In this document: positions 43,921 through 53,091 of the stretch, in pieces
How positions within the stretch are numbered: the stretch's first letter is position 1
Layout of the letters: each line of letters begins with the position of its first letter
NCBI GenBank assembly: GCA_021234155.1
Contig: JAJEKV010000030.1
Coordinates: 8,724,390-8,788,389, forward strand
From: Isoetes taiwanensis
Taxonomy: Eukaryota > Streptophyta > Lycopodiopsida > Isoetales > Isoetaceae
Direction: 5' to 3'
DNA: 64,000 nt
Notes under the pieces: model-generated
Told to the model about the DNA's origin: nothing
Seen by the model: only the letters and a program-made list of their open reading frames with translations
The model's database searches: none
Position numbers and translations under genes: made by a program

Positions 43921-44457
43921 ATGGATCTTTTCCATGATGCGTCATTATATCTCTTGGAATTCTTTGGGACTATATGCTCATTGCGCCGTTTTGCAGAAGA
44001 AACACTAGAGGAATACGAAGAGAGGATCACAGAACAGATATTGAGGGATGATCAAGGACCTCCTGAACAAGATTACGGGCAAAGGTACGGCGAGTATCCG
44101 GAGCGGGAAAGTGGAGAAGAGATGGCGGAAGCTGAAGAGCCGAAAGAACTGTATGATCCGGACAAGGGGATGGCGATAGTTACCCTCCTCCGAGAATGGG
44201 CTTTTGATGATCTGAAATGGACCCTCTGCCGCACATGGGACTACTGGAATATGTCCAGACATGAAGCTTTCGAGGATGCCAATGACCATCTCTGGCAAAT
44301 CTTCTACGCGCTACGGAGGCTTTTCAACCTTCTCATCATTAGCCCCACTTGGGATTATCAACCCGTTATCATCCAGGCTTGGGTACGTTACAAGCTCGTC
44401 AGAGCTGTACGTGAGAGTGTGCGCTACTCCGTCATGTATCCCTTTGCAAACCCCTAA
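43921..44457 (+). CDS. extra ORF 4 of the gypsy element, unknown function
   Basis: 178 codons: RRFAEETLEEYEERITEQIL (acidic amphipathic helix), then AIVTLLREWAFDDLKWTLCR, DHLWQIFYALRRLFNLLIIS and VRYKLVRAVRESVRYSVMYP. It is Trp/Leu-rich and probably helical. No family recognised. It lies just before the nested MITE and gag. Confidence 0.45.
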   Translation: MDLFHDASLYLLEFFGTICSLRRFAEETLEEYEERITEQILRDDQGPPEQDYGQRYGEYPERESGEEMAEAEEPKELYDPDKGMAIVTLLREWAFDDLKWTLCRTWDYWNMSRHEAFEDANDHLWQIFYALRRLFNLLIISPTWDYQPVIIQAWVRYKLVRAVRESVRYSVMYPFANP

Positions 44458-44552
44458 GCCGGATCCTCCAATTTGTGTTCCTATGTTCAGTATGAAATAA
44501 GGAAATGGCCTGTATCAGGTCCCTTTATGTATCATATAACTATAAGTTTATA

Positions 44553-45099
44553 CATTAGGGATTTTTTGAGATCATAAAAGGGCCTTCTAAGAACTGCTGA
44601 CTAAGCTATATGAACTACCAATCAGAAAACAGAACTGATAATCCAGTCAGCAAAACAGTTATAACTAACTCACTAGATCACATTTTCTAGCATAAGTGTT
44701 GATAGAAAAGTCCAAATGAGCTCCTGTTTGGTGCAATAGATAGATCTCATTGAGATCTTTCAAACCCTGGGTGGTTTGCATATCTTTTAGCCCTGTAGGA
44801 TAGTAAAAAATGATAAAAACCATATTTTTTGGAGTTTTGACAATCATAAGTGGTTAAAATATGTGCAAAGCACGTAAGGTTGGAAAGATCTCAACGGCAT
44901 CTATCTATTGCACTAAACGAGAGCTCATTTGGACTTTTCTATCAACAGTTATGCTAGAAAATGTGGTCCAGTGAGTTAGTTATAACAGTTTTGCTGACTG
45001 GACCCGTCAGGCTCTGATTTCTGATTGGTTCATTTATCTTCATTTGGCTGAGTTGGCATGTTTTGAAGGCCCTTTTTTAATCTCAAAAAAACCCTAATG
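44553..45099. mobile_element. 547-bp foldback MITE, copy 2
   Basis: The same family as 19769-20318 but in reverse orientation, ends CATTAGGGATTTTTTGAGAT and TCTCAAAAAAACCCTAATG. I estimate well over 90% identity by eye. It lies in the non-coding stretch between extra ORF 4 and gag. Flanks TTTATA and ACTACG show no target duplication, as at copy 1. Confidence 0.92.
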
Positions 45100-45253
45100 A
45101 CTACGTCCAGTATGAACTTCTTTGATGTAACCATTACTTCGCTTGTAATTAAAATCTTCCGTCGTTTTGCGTGTTCACTTTGATTTCTCGACTTTACCTA
45201 AAATGATCTTCCTGTGACACTTATGGTTACTGTAATTTTTCTTATATCATTTT

Positions 45254-46440
45254 ATGGTTAATATAGACGGTGCACGCAACGCCGCCTGGCAGACACCCTC
45301 AAACGCCAGTCGGTTGACACCCGAACAAGAATTGATGTTGATGAAAAGACAGCTAGGCGAATTACAGGCTTATATGTTGCATGCTAACCCACCACAACAT
45401 GTACAAGAGGACGGACCGGAGCCACCTCCGTTGCCGCCTAGTCCACCTACACAGCAGCCGTCCCCACCGCGAACCAGCCCTGTACCTGCGCGAAAGAGGA
45501 CCCACTCTAAACGCCGACGGAGCTCCTCCAGAGACAGTACCACCTCTTCAAAATCTGCAACTTCAGTGTCATCTGAATCGTCCGCATCATCTGGTGGCCA
45601 TGCAAAGCGCCGAGATAAGGAGTACCGTAAGACGGTTGACACAGCTATAACTAGTATATGGAAGAATAGGAAATTGGCCCAGTTTGATGAGAAATCTAGA
45701 GGCGGATTGAATGCCGAATCCTGGTTGGACGAAATGAAGGAGTTCGGGAGGTCCTATGGCATGACAGGGAAGGATACAGGAAAGGTTGCCACCACAAACC
45801 TTACCGGAGCTGCCCGGATTTGGTGGAAGGGCTATGCCAGAGCCAAACGTCTGGACAGGAGTAGATGCAACTTCAGAAAGTTTGCCAAGGCCTTCAAATC
45901 GCATTATGTGCCCCGTGCACATAAATGCCAACAGATCCAGACTTTCTACAGGTTGGAGCAGAAGAGTATGTCCGTCTGGGCTTACGGATGAGTTTATGCC
46001 GAGGCTGTATGTACCTGGTATGAATGAGAAAAGGGCAGTGGAAGGCTATATTGAGGGTTTGGCACCATCGATCAAACGGATGGTTAAGGCCATCGACCCA
46101 AAATCAGTTGCAGAAGCCGAGGCTAAAGCATTGAGCCTCGAGGAGGACACACCAAAGAATCAGTATCCGCGTCCTGCTCCTTACTCGCAGCCCACGGCCG
46201 TCCACACCTTACAAACCCCGCTCTCCAAGTCCGGGCCCTCTCGTGAGAACTCTTACGGTGGCCGCCAGAGAAGAAAGTCGCTTTTAGCACGCCCGGATAA
46301 GCGAGAACAATCTTTGGTAAGGAAGTTGAAACCTCCCTGATCCATTCCTAAAGAGGCGAGAGAAGCATTTGCGCCGAGATAAGGCATGCTACGGTGTATG
46401 AGGCACGGACACTTCATGCGAACTGTCCATATGTTACCGG
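45254..46440 (+). pseudogene. gypsy gag, frameshifted
   Basis: It opens MVNIDGARNAAWQTPSNASR, has a Pro-rich and Arg/Ser-rich linker, then the retrotransposon Gag core: WKNRKLAQFDEKSRGG, AESWLDEMKEFGRSYG, ARIWWKGYARAK, FAKAFKSHYVP. A frameshift at about 45985 moves the rest (PRLYVPGMNEKRAVEGYIEG, PSIKRMVKAID) to another frame, open to 46340. A zinc knuckle should follow; near 46387-46430 only a frame-broken remnant (CYG ... MRHGHFMR) can be seen. Confidence 0.88.
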
Positions 46441-46589
46441 ACGCCTACTGGCCATGGCGACCTCGATTGGGGCGATATTGAGTCAACATTACCTGGCGGC
46501 GAGGGCGGCTCGAAAGTACATTCACGGTGCGTCTCATATCCTTGCGGCTATAGAAACCGGCAATCTTTGAAAGTCGGCCTTTGTCATTT

Positions 46590-47002
46590 CCACCATAGGC
46601 CAAGTAGACAGTAAGCCTTTTGTAATTCTTATAGATACGGGGAGTACACATAATTTTGCTTCTCCTAGAATGGCCCAGGTCCTACAACTGGAAACCCTAA
46701 GGTCACGACCGAGGCCTGTCACTTTAGCCAGTGGTAAGGTTAGACATACTCATGATCGTCGCATCAATCTTAGGATGCAGTTGCCAGGCGCACCAGTTGC
46801 TATGGGTGCCGAGTTAATGGATATTGGCAAATACGACCTCATTGTTGGAATGGAATTCTTGGCATCTGCAAAAGCCAACATAGACTGCGAGAAGAGAGAA
46901 GTTACCTTCAACGCAGCTAATGGAGGCCGCGTAACTATAAAAGGTGAACCATTCAACCCTATCATGCAGTCTATGTCCATCCGACAGTTAGATAAAGCTA
47001 TA
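46590..47002 (+). pseudogene. gypsy aspartic protease
   Basis: PFVILIDTGSTHNF has the catalytic DTGS (46634-46645). LASGKVRHTHDRRINLRMQL and YDLIVGMEFLASAKANIDCE follow as in retropepsins, with the late IVGMEFL block. The frame then runs toward RT but is interrupted at 47003 by a MITE. Bypassing the insertion, protease and RT are in one frame. Confidence 0.88.
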
Positions 47003-47323
47003 GGGTAAAAGCATGTTAGGGTGTCCCTTAAAAAGTATTATTTAGTGACCAAAAAAGTACCTAAAAAGGTACCCAGGACTGGGTACTGGGTACCTGTGTA
47101 ATATCTCAATAAAAGGTACATTCTAGAACTTTTATATATATTTTTGTCTCCGATAGCATTATCTTTATCTTAACTTTGAATATTAATGCGCCCTTGACTT
47201 TTATTTTCAACATTTGTACTAGTTTTAATGAAAATAAAAATGAGAAAGTACCCAGTTCTGAAGTACCTAGTGTATGTACTTTTGCAGGTTCCAAAAGTGG
47301 TACACCCTAACATGCTTTTACCC
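47003..47323. mobile_element. 321-bp MITE inside gypsy pol, 3-bp target duplication
   Basis: Ends GGGTAAAAGCATGTTAGGGT and the exact reverse complement ACCCTAACATGCTTTTACCC. Flanks are ATA at 47000-47002 and 47324-47326. It has KpnI-like GGTACC words and TATA-rich sequence inside, and no coding capacity. Terminal GGG and a 3-bp duplication suggest PIF/Harbinger, but ATA is not the usual TWA, so the class is tentative. Confidence 0.92.
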
Positions 47324-48370
47324 ATACGCAAGCAAAAGCTTCTCTGCGTTATTAGACTTGCTTCCATTGAGTCAGATGCTAAGCAAAACCAAGTAATCAA
47401 CACCCTGCCACGAGGGATTGCCAGTATTCTCCATGAATTTAGCGATCTTTTCCCAGACGAGATCCAGAAGCTTCCTCCTTTTAGAGGGGTAGAATGTGAG
47501 ATAGCTTTAGAGCCAGGTACTAAGCCTACGAGCAAGGCCCCGTACCGTATGAGTCCCCCAGAGTTGGCAGAGCTTAAGAAGCAACTTCAAGAGCTACTAA
47601 ACCTAGGTTTTATTCGACCTAGCGTTTCGCCTTTTGGCGCCCCTATTCTTTTTGTAAAGAAAAAGGACGGCTCCTTGAGAATGTGTATTGATTATCGGCA
47701 ACTCAACAAGCATACCATCAAGAATCGCTATGCTTTGCCGAGAGCAGATGATCTAATGGATCAGTTGCAAGGGGCCAAAGTATTTTTCAAAGATTGATCT
47801 TCGCTCGGGATATCATCAGATAAGGATTAAAGAGGAGGACATAAGTCTGCTTTTCGCACTAGATATGGGCATTATGAGTTTATCGTTATGCCTTTCGGAT
47901 TAACTAATGCCCCCGCAACGTTTATGCGGTTAATGAATGATGTTTTCCGACAATACTTGGATGATTTTGTTGTCATTTTCTTTGACGACATTCTCATCTA
48001 CAGTAAGACTCTAGAAGAGCATGAGAAACATCTTAAATTGGCCCTACAAAAGTTAAGACGTCATCAGCTTTTTGCCAAGTTCTCTAAGTGCAAATTTGCC
48101 ACTCCAAAGGTTGATTATTTGGGCCATATCATTTCTGCAGAGGGAATTGCTACAGATCCAGCAAAAATAGAGGCCGTAAGGGAATGGCCTATTCCAGAAA
48201 ATGTCTCCGAGGTCCGAAGTTTCTTGGGATTAGCAGGATACTATCGAAAGTTTGTAAAGGATTTTGCAAGGATTGCAGCACCTCTTACAAATCTTACAAA
48301 GCATGAGAAGGTGAAGGATTGGATGGAGCACTGGAAGACTAAGGTTCAGGGAAGTTTCCAAAGAGCTTAA
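47324..48370 (+). pseudogene. gypsy reverse transcriptase
   Basis: RT blocks in order: [60 protein letters not shown], then after a frameshift in a T-run near 47788 [12 protein letters not shown], and after another near 47840 [20 protein letters not shown]. The catalytic block is [14 protein letters not shown] (consensus xxDD, here FFDD). [20 protein letters not shown] and [16 protein letters not shown] complete the connection region. Both catalytic Asp are present; the frameshifts inactivate it. Confidence 0.93.
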
Positions 48371-49660
48371 AGGCTTTAACGCCGCACCCGTTCTCACGTT
48401 GCCCGATCCCGACAAGGATAAACTAGTGGCCACGAGATGCGGTCAAATTGCCCTTTGGTGGAGTCCTGATGCAAGAAGGGAGGGTTATTGCCTATGATTC
48501 AAAGAAGATGAACGAGACAGAACAGCGATATCCTACCCATGATCAGGAGTTGTTAGCTGTTGTTCGCGCCTTGCGAATATGGAGACACTACCTCCTTGGT
48601 AGAAGATTCCAGTTGGACACGGATCACCAAAGTCTCCGTTATTTATCCACCCAACCGAACCTCAACCTCCGTCAGAGGAGATGGATGGAATTTCTTGAAG
48701 AATATGATTTTGAGATCATGTATAAGCCTGGAAAGCACAATGTGGTTGCGGATGCATTGTCACGCCACCCCTCGGTAACCCGAACCCATTGTAATGCAAT
48801 TTCTACACTCACAAGTGAGTTTGGGAAACAGATAGAACAGACCTTGGCCACGGATCCCGAGTTCTGTGAAATGTGGGCTAGTTTGAGTAAGGAGGCACGC
48901 ACAGATAAAGAACGCGAAGCTTTCCGTTCATATAAGAAAGAGGGCAATTTGTTGTATCACAAGGATAAGTTGTGTGTACCTCAGACTTCCGGAGTGCGTA
49001 AGTTAATCCTCCATGACACACATAACAACCCTATAGCTGGACATGCAGGGTTTATGAAGACCTATTTTAAAATCCGCTCTAGTTACTTTTGGCCTTCCAT
49101 GAAGAAGGATATTGCTAGATACATTAAGCAGTGTCAAGTGTGTCAGCAAACCAAGGCGGAGCAACTAAGAGTTCCAGGAGAGCTACAGCCTTTGGATGTG
49201 CCCCACGCAAAATGGGAAGTAATAACCATGGATTTCATTGTGGGCCTTCCACGAACTCTCCGTGGCTATGATGCACTAATGGTGGTCGTCGACAAATTGT
49301 CAAAAATGGCTCACTTCTTGCCATGTCGTACCACCACACCACTTTCCTTCGACACCGCCTTGCTTTTCGCGCAAAGGAGATCTTCGGGTTGCGCGGAATG
49401 CCACGGGTTATTGTATCCCGGCTGAGATCCCAAATTTGTAAGTGCATTCGGAAAGATTTCTTCACCACCATCCGGACCAAGCTTCTTTGTGAGTACCGCG
49501 ATATCATCCTCGGCGGATGGTGGGACGAGCGTACCAATCGTATTATAGAGGATATGCTACGAAGTTATGTGTGGAGTAAGCAATCCCAATGGGCTGACTA
49601 TATTTATCTGGTAGAGTTTGCCTATACTTGATATGAAACGAGGAGTCTTCGAATGTCTCC
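48371..49660 (+). pseudogene. gypsy RNase H and integrase core
   Basis: RNase H: PFGGVLMQEGRVIAYDSKKM, RYPTHDQELLAVVRALRIWR (catalytic Glu), LDTDHQSLRYL and NVVADALSR. Integrase: the H2C2 zinc finger (HDTHNNPIAGHAGF ... QCQVCQQTK, about 49012-49150) and the first catalytic Asp in TMDFIVGLP. A frameshift near 49370 follows. The second catalytic Asp block (family VSDRD) is unreadable (VSRLRSQI), and the third is only partly kept as ERTNRIIEDMLRSYV. RNase H/IN upstream of 49425 is open; the catalytic half of integrase is degenerate. Confidence 0.92.
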
Positions 49661-49684
49661 TTTCATGATAAATTATGGTTATCA

Positions 49685-50359
49685 ATGCCTTACTCGACAC
49701 ATGGCACAACCCCGTGTCGAAAGTGGAGGTTTCTCAACAACTCCTCACGGAGATGCAAGCTTTGGTCGAGGGAAGCGTGGTTACTTGTTAGTCGCTTGCG
49801 ATGTCGTCAAAAGAGTGTAGCAGATAAGCACAGGACCCCACGAGTCTTCCAGGAGGGTGAATTAGTTTGGCTTAAGATTAAGGTAAAACAAGCCAAGTTT
49901 AAGATTGGTAACTGCAAGAAGTTGGCACCTAGATGGGCTGGACCGTTCAAGATCACTGAACGTATTGGGGAGCAAGCATATCGCCTGGACTTGCCACCCC
50001 GCTTAAAGATCCACAAGGTTTTTCATGTGAGTCTTCTAAAGCAGCACACCCCTGATCCAGAGGAGGTTTTGGAAACCCCAACCCTTTTGGAAATGACAGA
50101 GGAGCAGCTAGAGATAGTGCCTGAAGCTCTTCTTGATCGAGCTTATAAACAGACCAGGAGGACTCAAATGTTGCAATACTTGGTCAAGTGGAAACACTTG
50201 CCAGTGGAGGATGCTACGTGGGTGATGCAAACAGATCTTGAGAAGCACTATCCGGATTTCATGCGCGAATCTCAAGGCCGCACCATCAACGATGCTATCA
50301 ACCCCGCTCCCGGCGGTAAGCTTGAAGACTTGATTCGCCGAGAATCAGTAGAGGGGTAG
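49685..50359 (+). pseudogene. gypsy integrase C-terminus with chromodomain
   Basis: After a degenerate start: FQEGELVWLKIK, KLAPRWAGPFKITERIGEQA, LPPRLKIHKVFHVSLLKQHT, the GPY/F module of chromoviral integrases. A chromodomain lies at about 50119-50262: PEALLDRAYKQTRRTQMLQY, LVKWKHLPVEDATWV, LEKHYPDF. This domain binds chromatin marks such as H3K9 methylation and directs insertion to heterochromatin, in agreement with the repeat-rich surroundings. Confidence 0.93.
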
Positions 50360-50923
50360 ATGCATCGTAGTTAACAACATTTACCGATGATGGGATCACC
50401 TTCGTGTTCCTTAGGACGTGGGGTACTGTCAATGTGGACACGACCACGAACTGCTTGTAAAGCATGTAGTTCATAGCCGCATTCATCTTGGCTACAATAG
50501 GAACTTGACCATTCCTTACACCGCAATGAATTGCGAACCATAGGCATGATAGGTTCCTTGTAGATAAATTTTCTTTTATTTCTTCTAGGGGGTGGACCCT
50601 TCAACCACAACCTAATCATTTCATCTATACAGACTGATATATTGACATGTGCAGGCCAGTGAGCAGTACGTGACCTGCCCATGTTAGAGGGTTGCTGATG
50701 GCCCGAATTCTTCACTTTATTGTTCCACTGATGTTGCTATTGGAATTTGGTCCTTAAATTTTTTTTTAATTATGATAATCATGTAAACTGCACTTTAGTG
50801 CTTAAATTGTTCTAAATTTTGAAGTTTTAATATATTACCTTCTGAAATAAGGAATTTCCTTCCTTCATAACGTCATTTACTACATTTGTATCTAACCCTA
50901 ATGCTGAGGACAGCATTAATTCT
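50360..50923 (+). other. 3' untranslated internal region of the gypsy element
   Basis: No reading frame of note. It ends with CTAATGCTGAGGACAGCATT, a stretch also found (reversed) beside the 21858-23381 LTR. Confidence 0.7.
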
Positions 50924-50936
50924 AAGGAGGGGAGAA
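50924..50936 (+). promoter_or_regulatory. polypurine tract
   Basis: AAGGAGGGGAGAA directly precedes the 3' LTR and would prime plus-strand synthesis. Confidence 0.9.
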
Positions 50937-52567
50937 TGTGACGTTCCAAGTATTTATACAGTATACGTATAAATATATTGACACGTCACCTAGTATAGAT
51001 ACGCCACCATGGGGTATGGTAACCTAGGGGGTTGACCTAAAAGGGATTAAATTAGCTATGCTAATTTAATTATTAAGGATAATAACCTATAACTAAGGAA
51101 CTAATATTTAAAAGCCATAATTAAGTTAATTATGGCTTGGGAAGGCGCCACGTGGCCACCCTCGATTGGCTAACATGGTAATGCTAATTGGGATCAATAG
51201 GGTGGATCACCACCCCCATATCAGCCACAACTCACCTTGAACAGTGGAGCGCCACCCTTGTGACCAGAGCTGAGCGCCACCTTGAGCAGTTGGACGCCAC
51301 CCTTCTGACACGAGCTGAACACCAAGACCAAGAAGATGGAAATCCCCAATGACAACGGGTCCAGCAGAAACACAGGTGGGTGGCTAGAGTAGTTGTGAAT
51401 TCTAGGATAGCGCCCCTGTTGGGCACCTGTTTGGGTTGTTGGTCTGTTCTCTCTGTGTTTTACTCGTAGGAACTAACCCTTGATTGTAAAGGTAAGTTCT
51501 CTTTATATTCTGATTCTGGTTTTGCTCGTAAAGGATGGATTGATGGTTCTTGGCCTAGTATTACTCTGGAAATGGGGGAATTAAGGGGGGTAGAGACCTC
51601 TGAGCCCATTTATTGTAGTATGCTCCTAGATAGAGCCCTATATTATCCCGTTAATTGCGGCCTGTGCACAAGAGCCCACCGGGTCATAGATGCTATGGAC
51701 TGGCTTAGCTTTGATAAGGAACAGTGGTGAAGTGGAGGTGGGGTCTTGCACGAACATAAAAGGCTCCTGAGACTCCTACAGTGAGCTAGACCTGATAGCC
51801 GGTCACGTAGAGGGCCGGGTATGGGTCTGACACTCCCTGGGTGTAGAGGTGTGACCCGTATGGGGCACCTTGCGCTTTGAGTAGATTTAGGGTGAGTAAG
51901 TCGGGTACGGATGCGGGGGTCGCTGATGCGGCACGTATTCTCTAGCTCACCCATGGAACCACTGTGATTCTGGAAGGGGACGCTTCCCTGACCTGCCTCA
52001 TCGGACCGGGGCTTCATGAACCCTGGAGTAGGCTCAGCAGGGTGATGCCTCGAGCCTGCGTCTCCGGAAGGCTATAGCGAAGCCATAGCGTGAATTGACC
52101 CATCTGCAAAGTGTGCACAGGAGGGGCGGATGGAGTGGACCACCCTAGCCGATGTTCTATGCCAGCCAACGCCAGGTTATACCTCTGTCTGCTGATCTCT
52201 TGAGGCCAAGCCGTCAGTCTATCCTCACAGGAGTCGGAACCGGGGTAGAACCTGGGGTTTGGGGTGTTTTCCTAGGTTTAGATGCATATTCTTTGCTGTT
52301 GGTATTTGGATGGATATGCCACCCTTCGTGGTGGTTATTTATATGTGATTTATGCTGTGTGCTAACCCTTGTATTCATGCTTCCGCGACGTAGGCGCCCA
52401 TTGAAGGCGTGGGCCGAATGACCCCTCTGTGTCCTTCCCTTGAGCGTCTTATTATAGACGACCCGAGTTAGACGGAGGGCCCTGCTTATGGCAAGTTGGT
52501 TGCCATGGGAGGGGAAAGTCCCCGTATGTATACGGCCGAGGGTCGTATATGTTCAGGGAGCGTCACA
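50937..52567 (+). repeat. 3' LTR of the gypsy element (1631 bp)
   Basis: TGTGACGTTCCAAGTATTTA ... GGGAGCGTCACA. At most sites where it differs from the 5' LTR it agrees with the independent minus-strand LTR at 21858-23381, so it preserves the older state. Confidence 0.97.
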
Positions 52568-52572
52568 AAGAC

Positions 52573-52830
52573 CATGCAATATCCTAACATTATTCCCCCA
52601 TTTTGGATATCGTTAGTGGAACACCATTAAACTGTTCCTACATCTTGGTATAATTTAGACCATTAAGAATTTGAGATGTAATTGTTTATGGAGAATAGGA
52701 CCATTGCAACAAATCCCCAAGCATTATAAAATGGCAAGACTACGCAATATCCTAACATTATCCCCCCATTTTGGATATCATTAGTGGAACACCATTAAAT
52801 CATGCCTATATCTAGTTGGTACTAAGGTTC
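52573..52830 (+). repeat. 165-bp tandem repeat, right part
   Basis: Completes unit B (to 52636), gives unit C (52637-52804, 168 bp) and the start of a unit D. Counting the target duplication once, unit B is 165 bp. The gypsy insertion is therefore exactly readable inside a tandem array. Confidence 0.88.
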
Positions 52831-53091
52831 GCTATAAACGATCCAATAGTTATCCACGTCATCCAATGGTTTTAATTGTATCTAATTTATCTTATCCAAT
52901 GGTTCTTTCTAACGATTTGCACTAAGAATCCAATGGTTCTTTGAAAAACAAGATAACTTATTGCACTTAGACGATTTGCATTAAGAATTAGAGATGTAAT
53001 TGTTGGAGCCATCAAGCAAAATACCACAGCTAACACCTTAAACCTAAACACAAACTCGGGAAAACCTTGCTCGGGAAAACCTTGCTTCCGA
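52831..53091. other. short gap
   Basis: Direct repeats of ATCCAATGGTT (four loose copies, 52850-52945) and a duplicated CTCGGGAAAACCTTGC at 53056-53085. No gene. Confidence 0.6.

Larger units (their letters stand above)
38493..52567 (+). mobile_element. complete Ty3/gypsy chromovirus, 14.1 kb
   Basis: Both LTRs, primer-binding site, gag, protease, RT, RNase H, integrase, chromodomain and polypurine tract are present in gypsy order. The element is flanked by the 5-bp target duplication AAGAC (38488-38492 and 52568-52572). The chromodomain places it among the chromoviruses, which tether integration to histone marks. It is unusually long because about 5 kb with extra reading frames lies between the primer-binding site and gag, and two MITEs sit inside it. 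The polyprotein has several frameshifts, so this copy is not autonomous as written. Confidence 0.97.

Noticed and set aside
52152-52421. 89-codon frame in the 3' LTR, also present in the 5' LTR
   Set aside because: Conservation between LTRs is automatic. The frame is altered upstream between the copies and has no recognised motif.
38493-52567. Reading the gypsy element as an endogenous virus
   Set aside because: The domain order with chromodomain and the absence of an env-like frame behind integrase fit an ordinary chromovirus retrotransposon.
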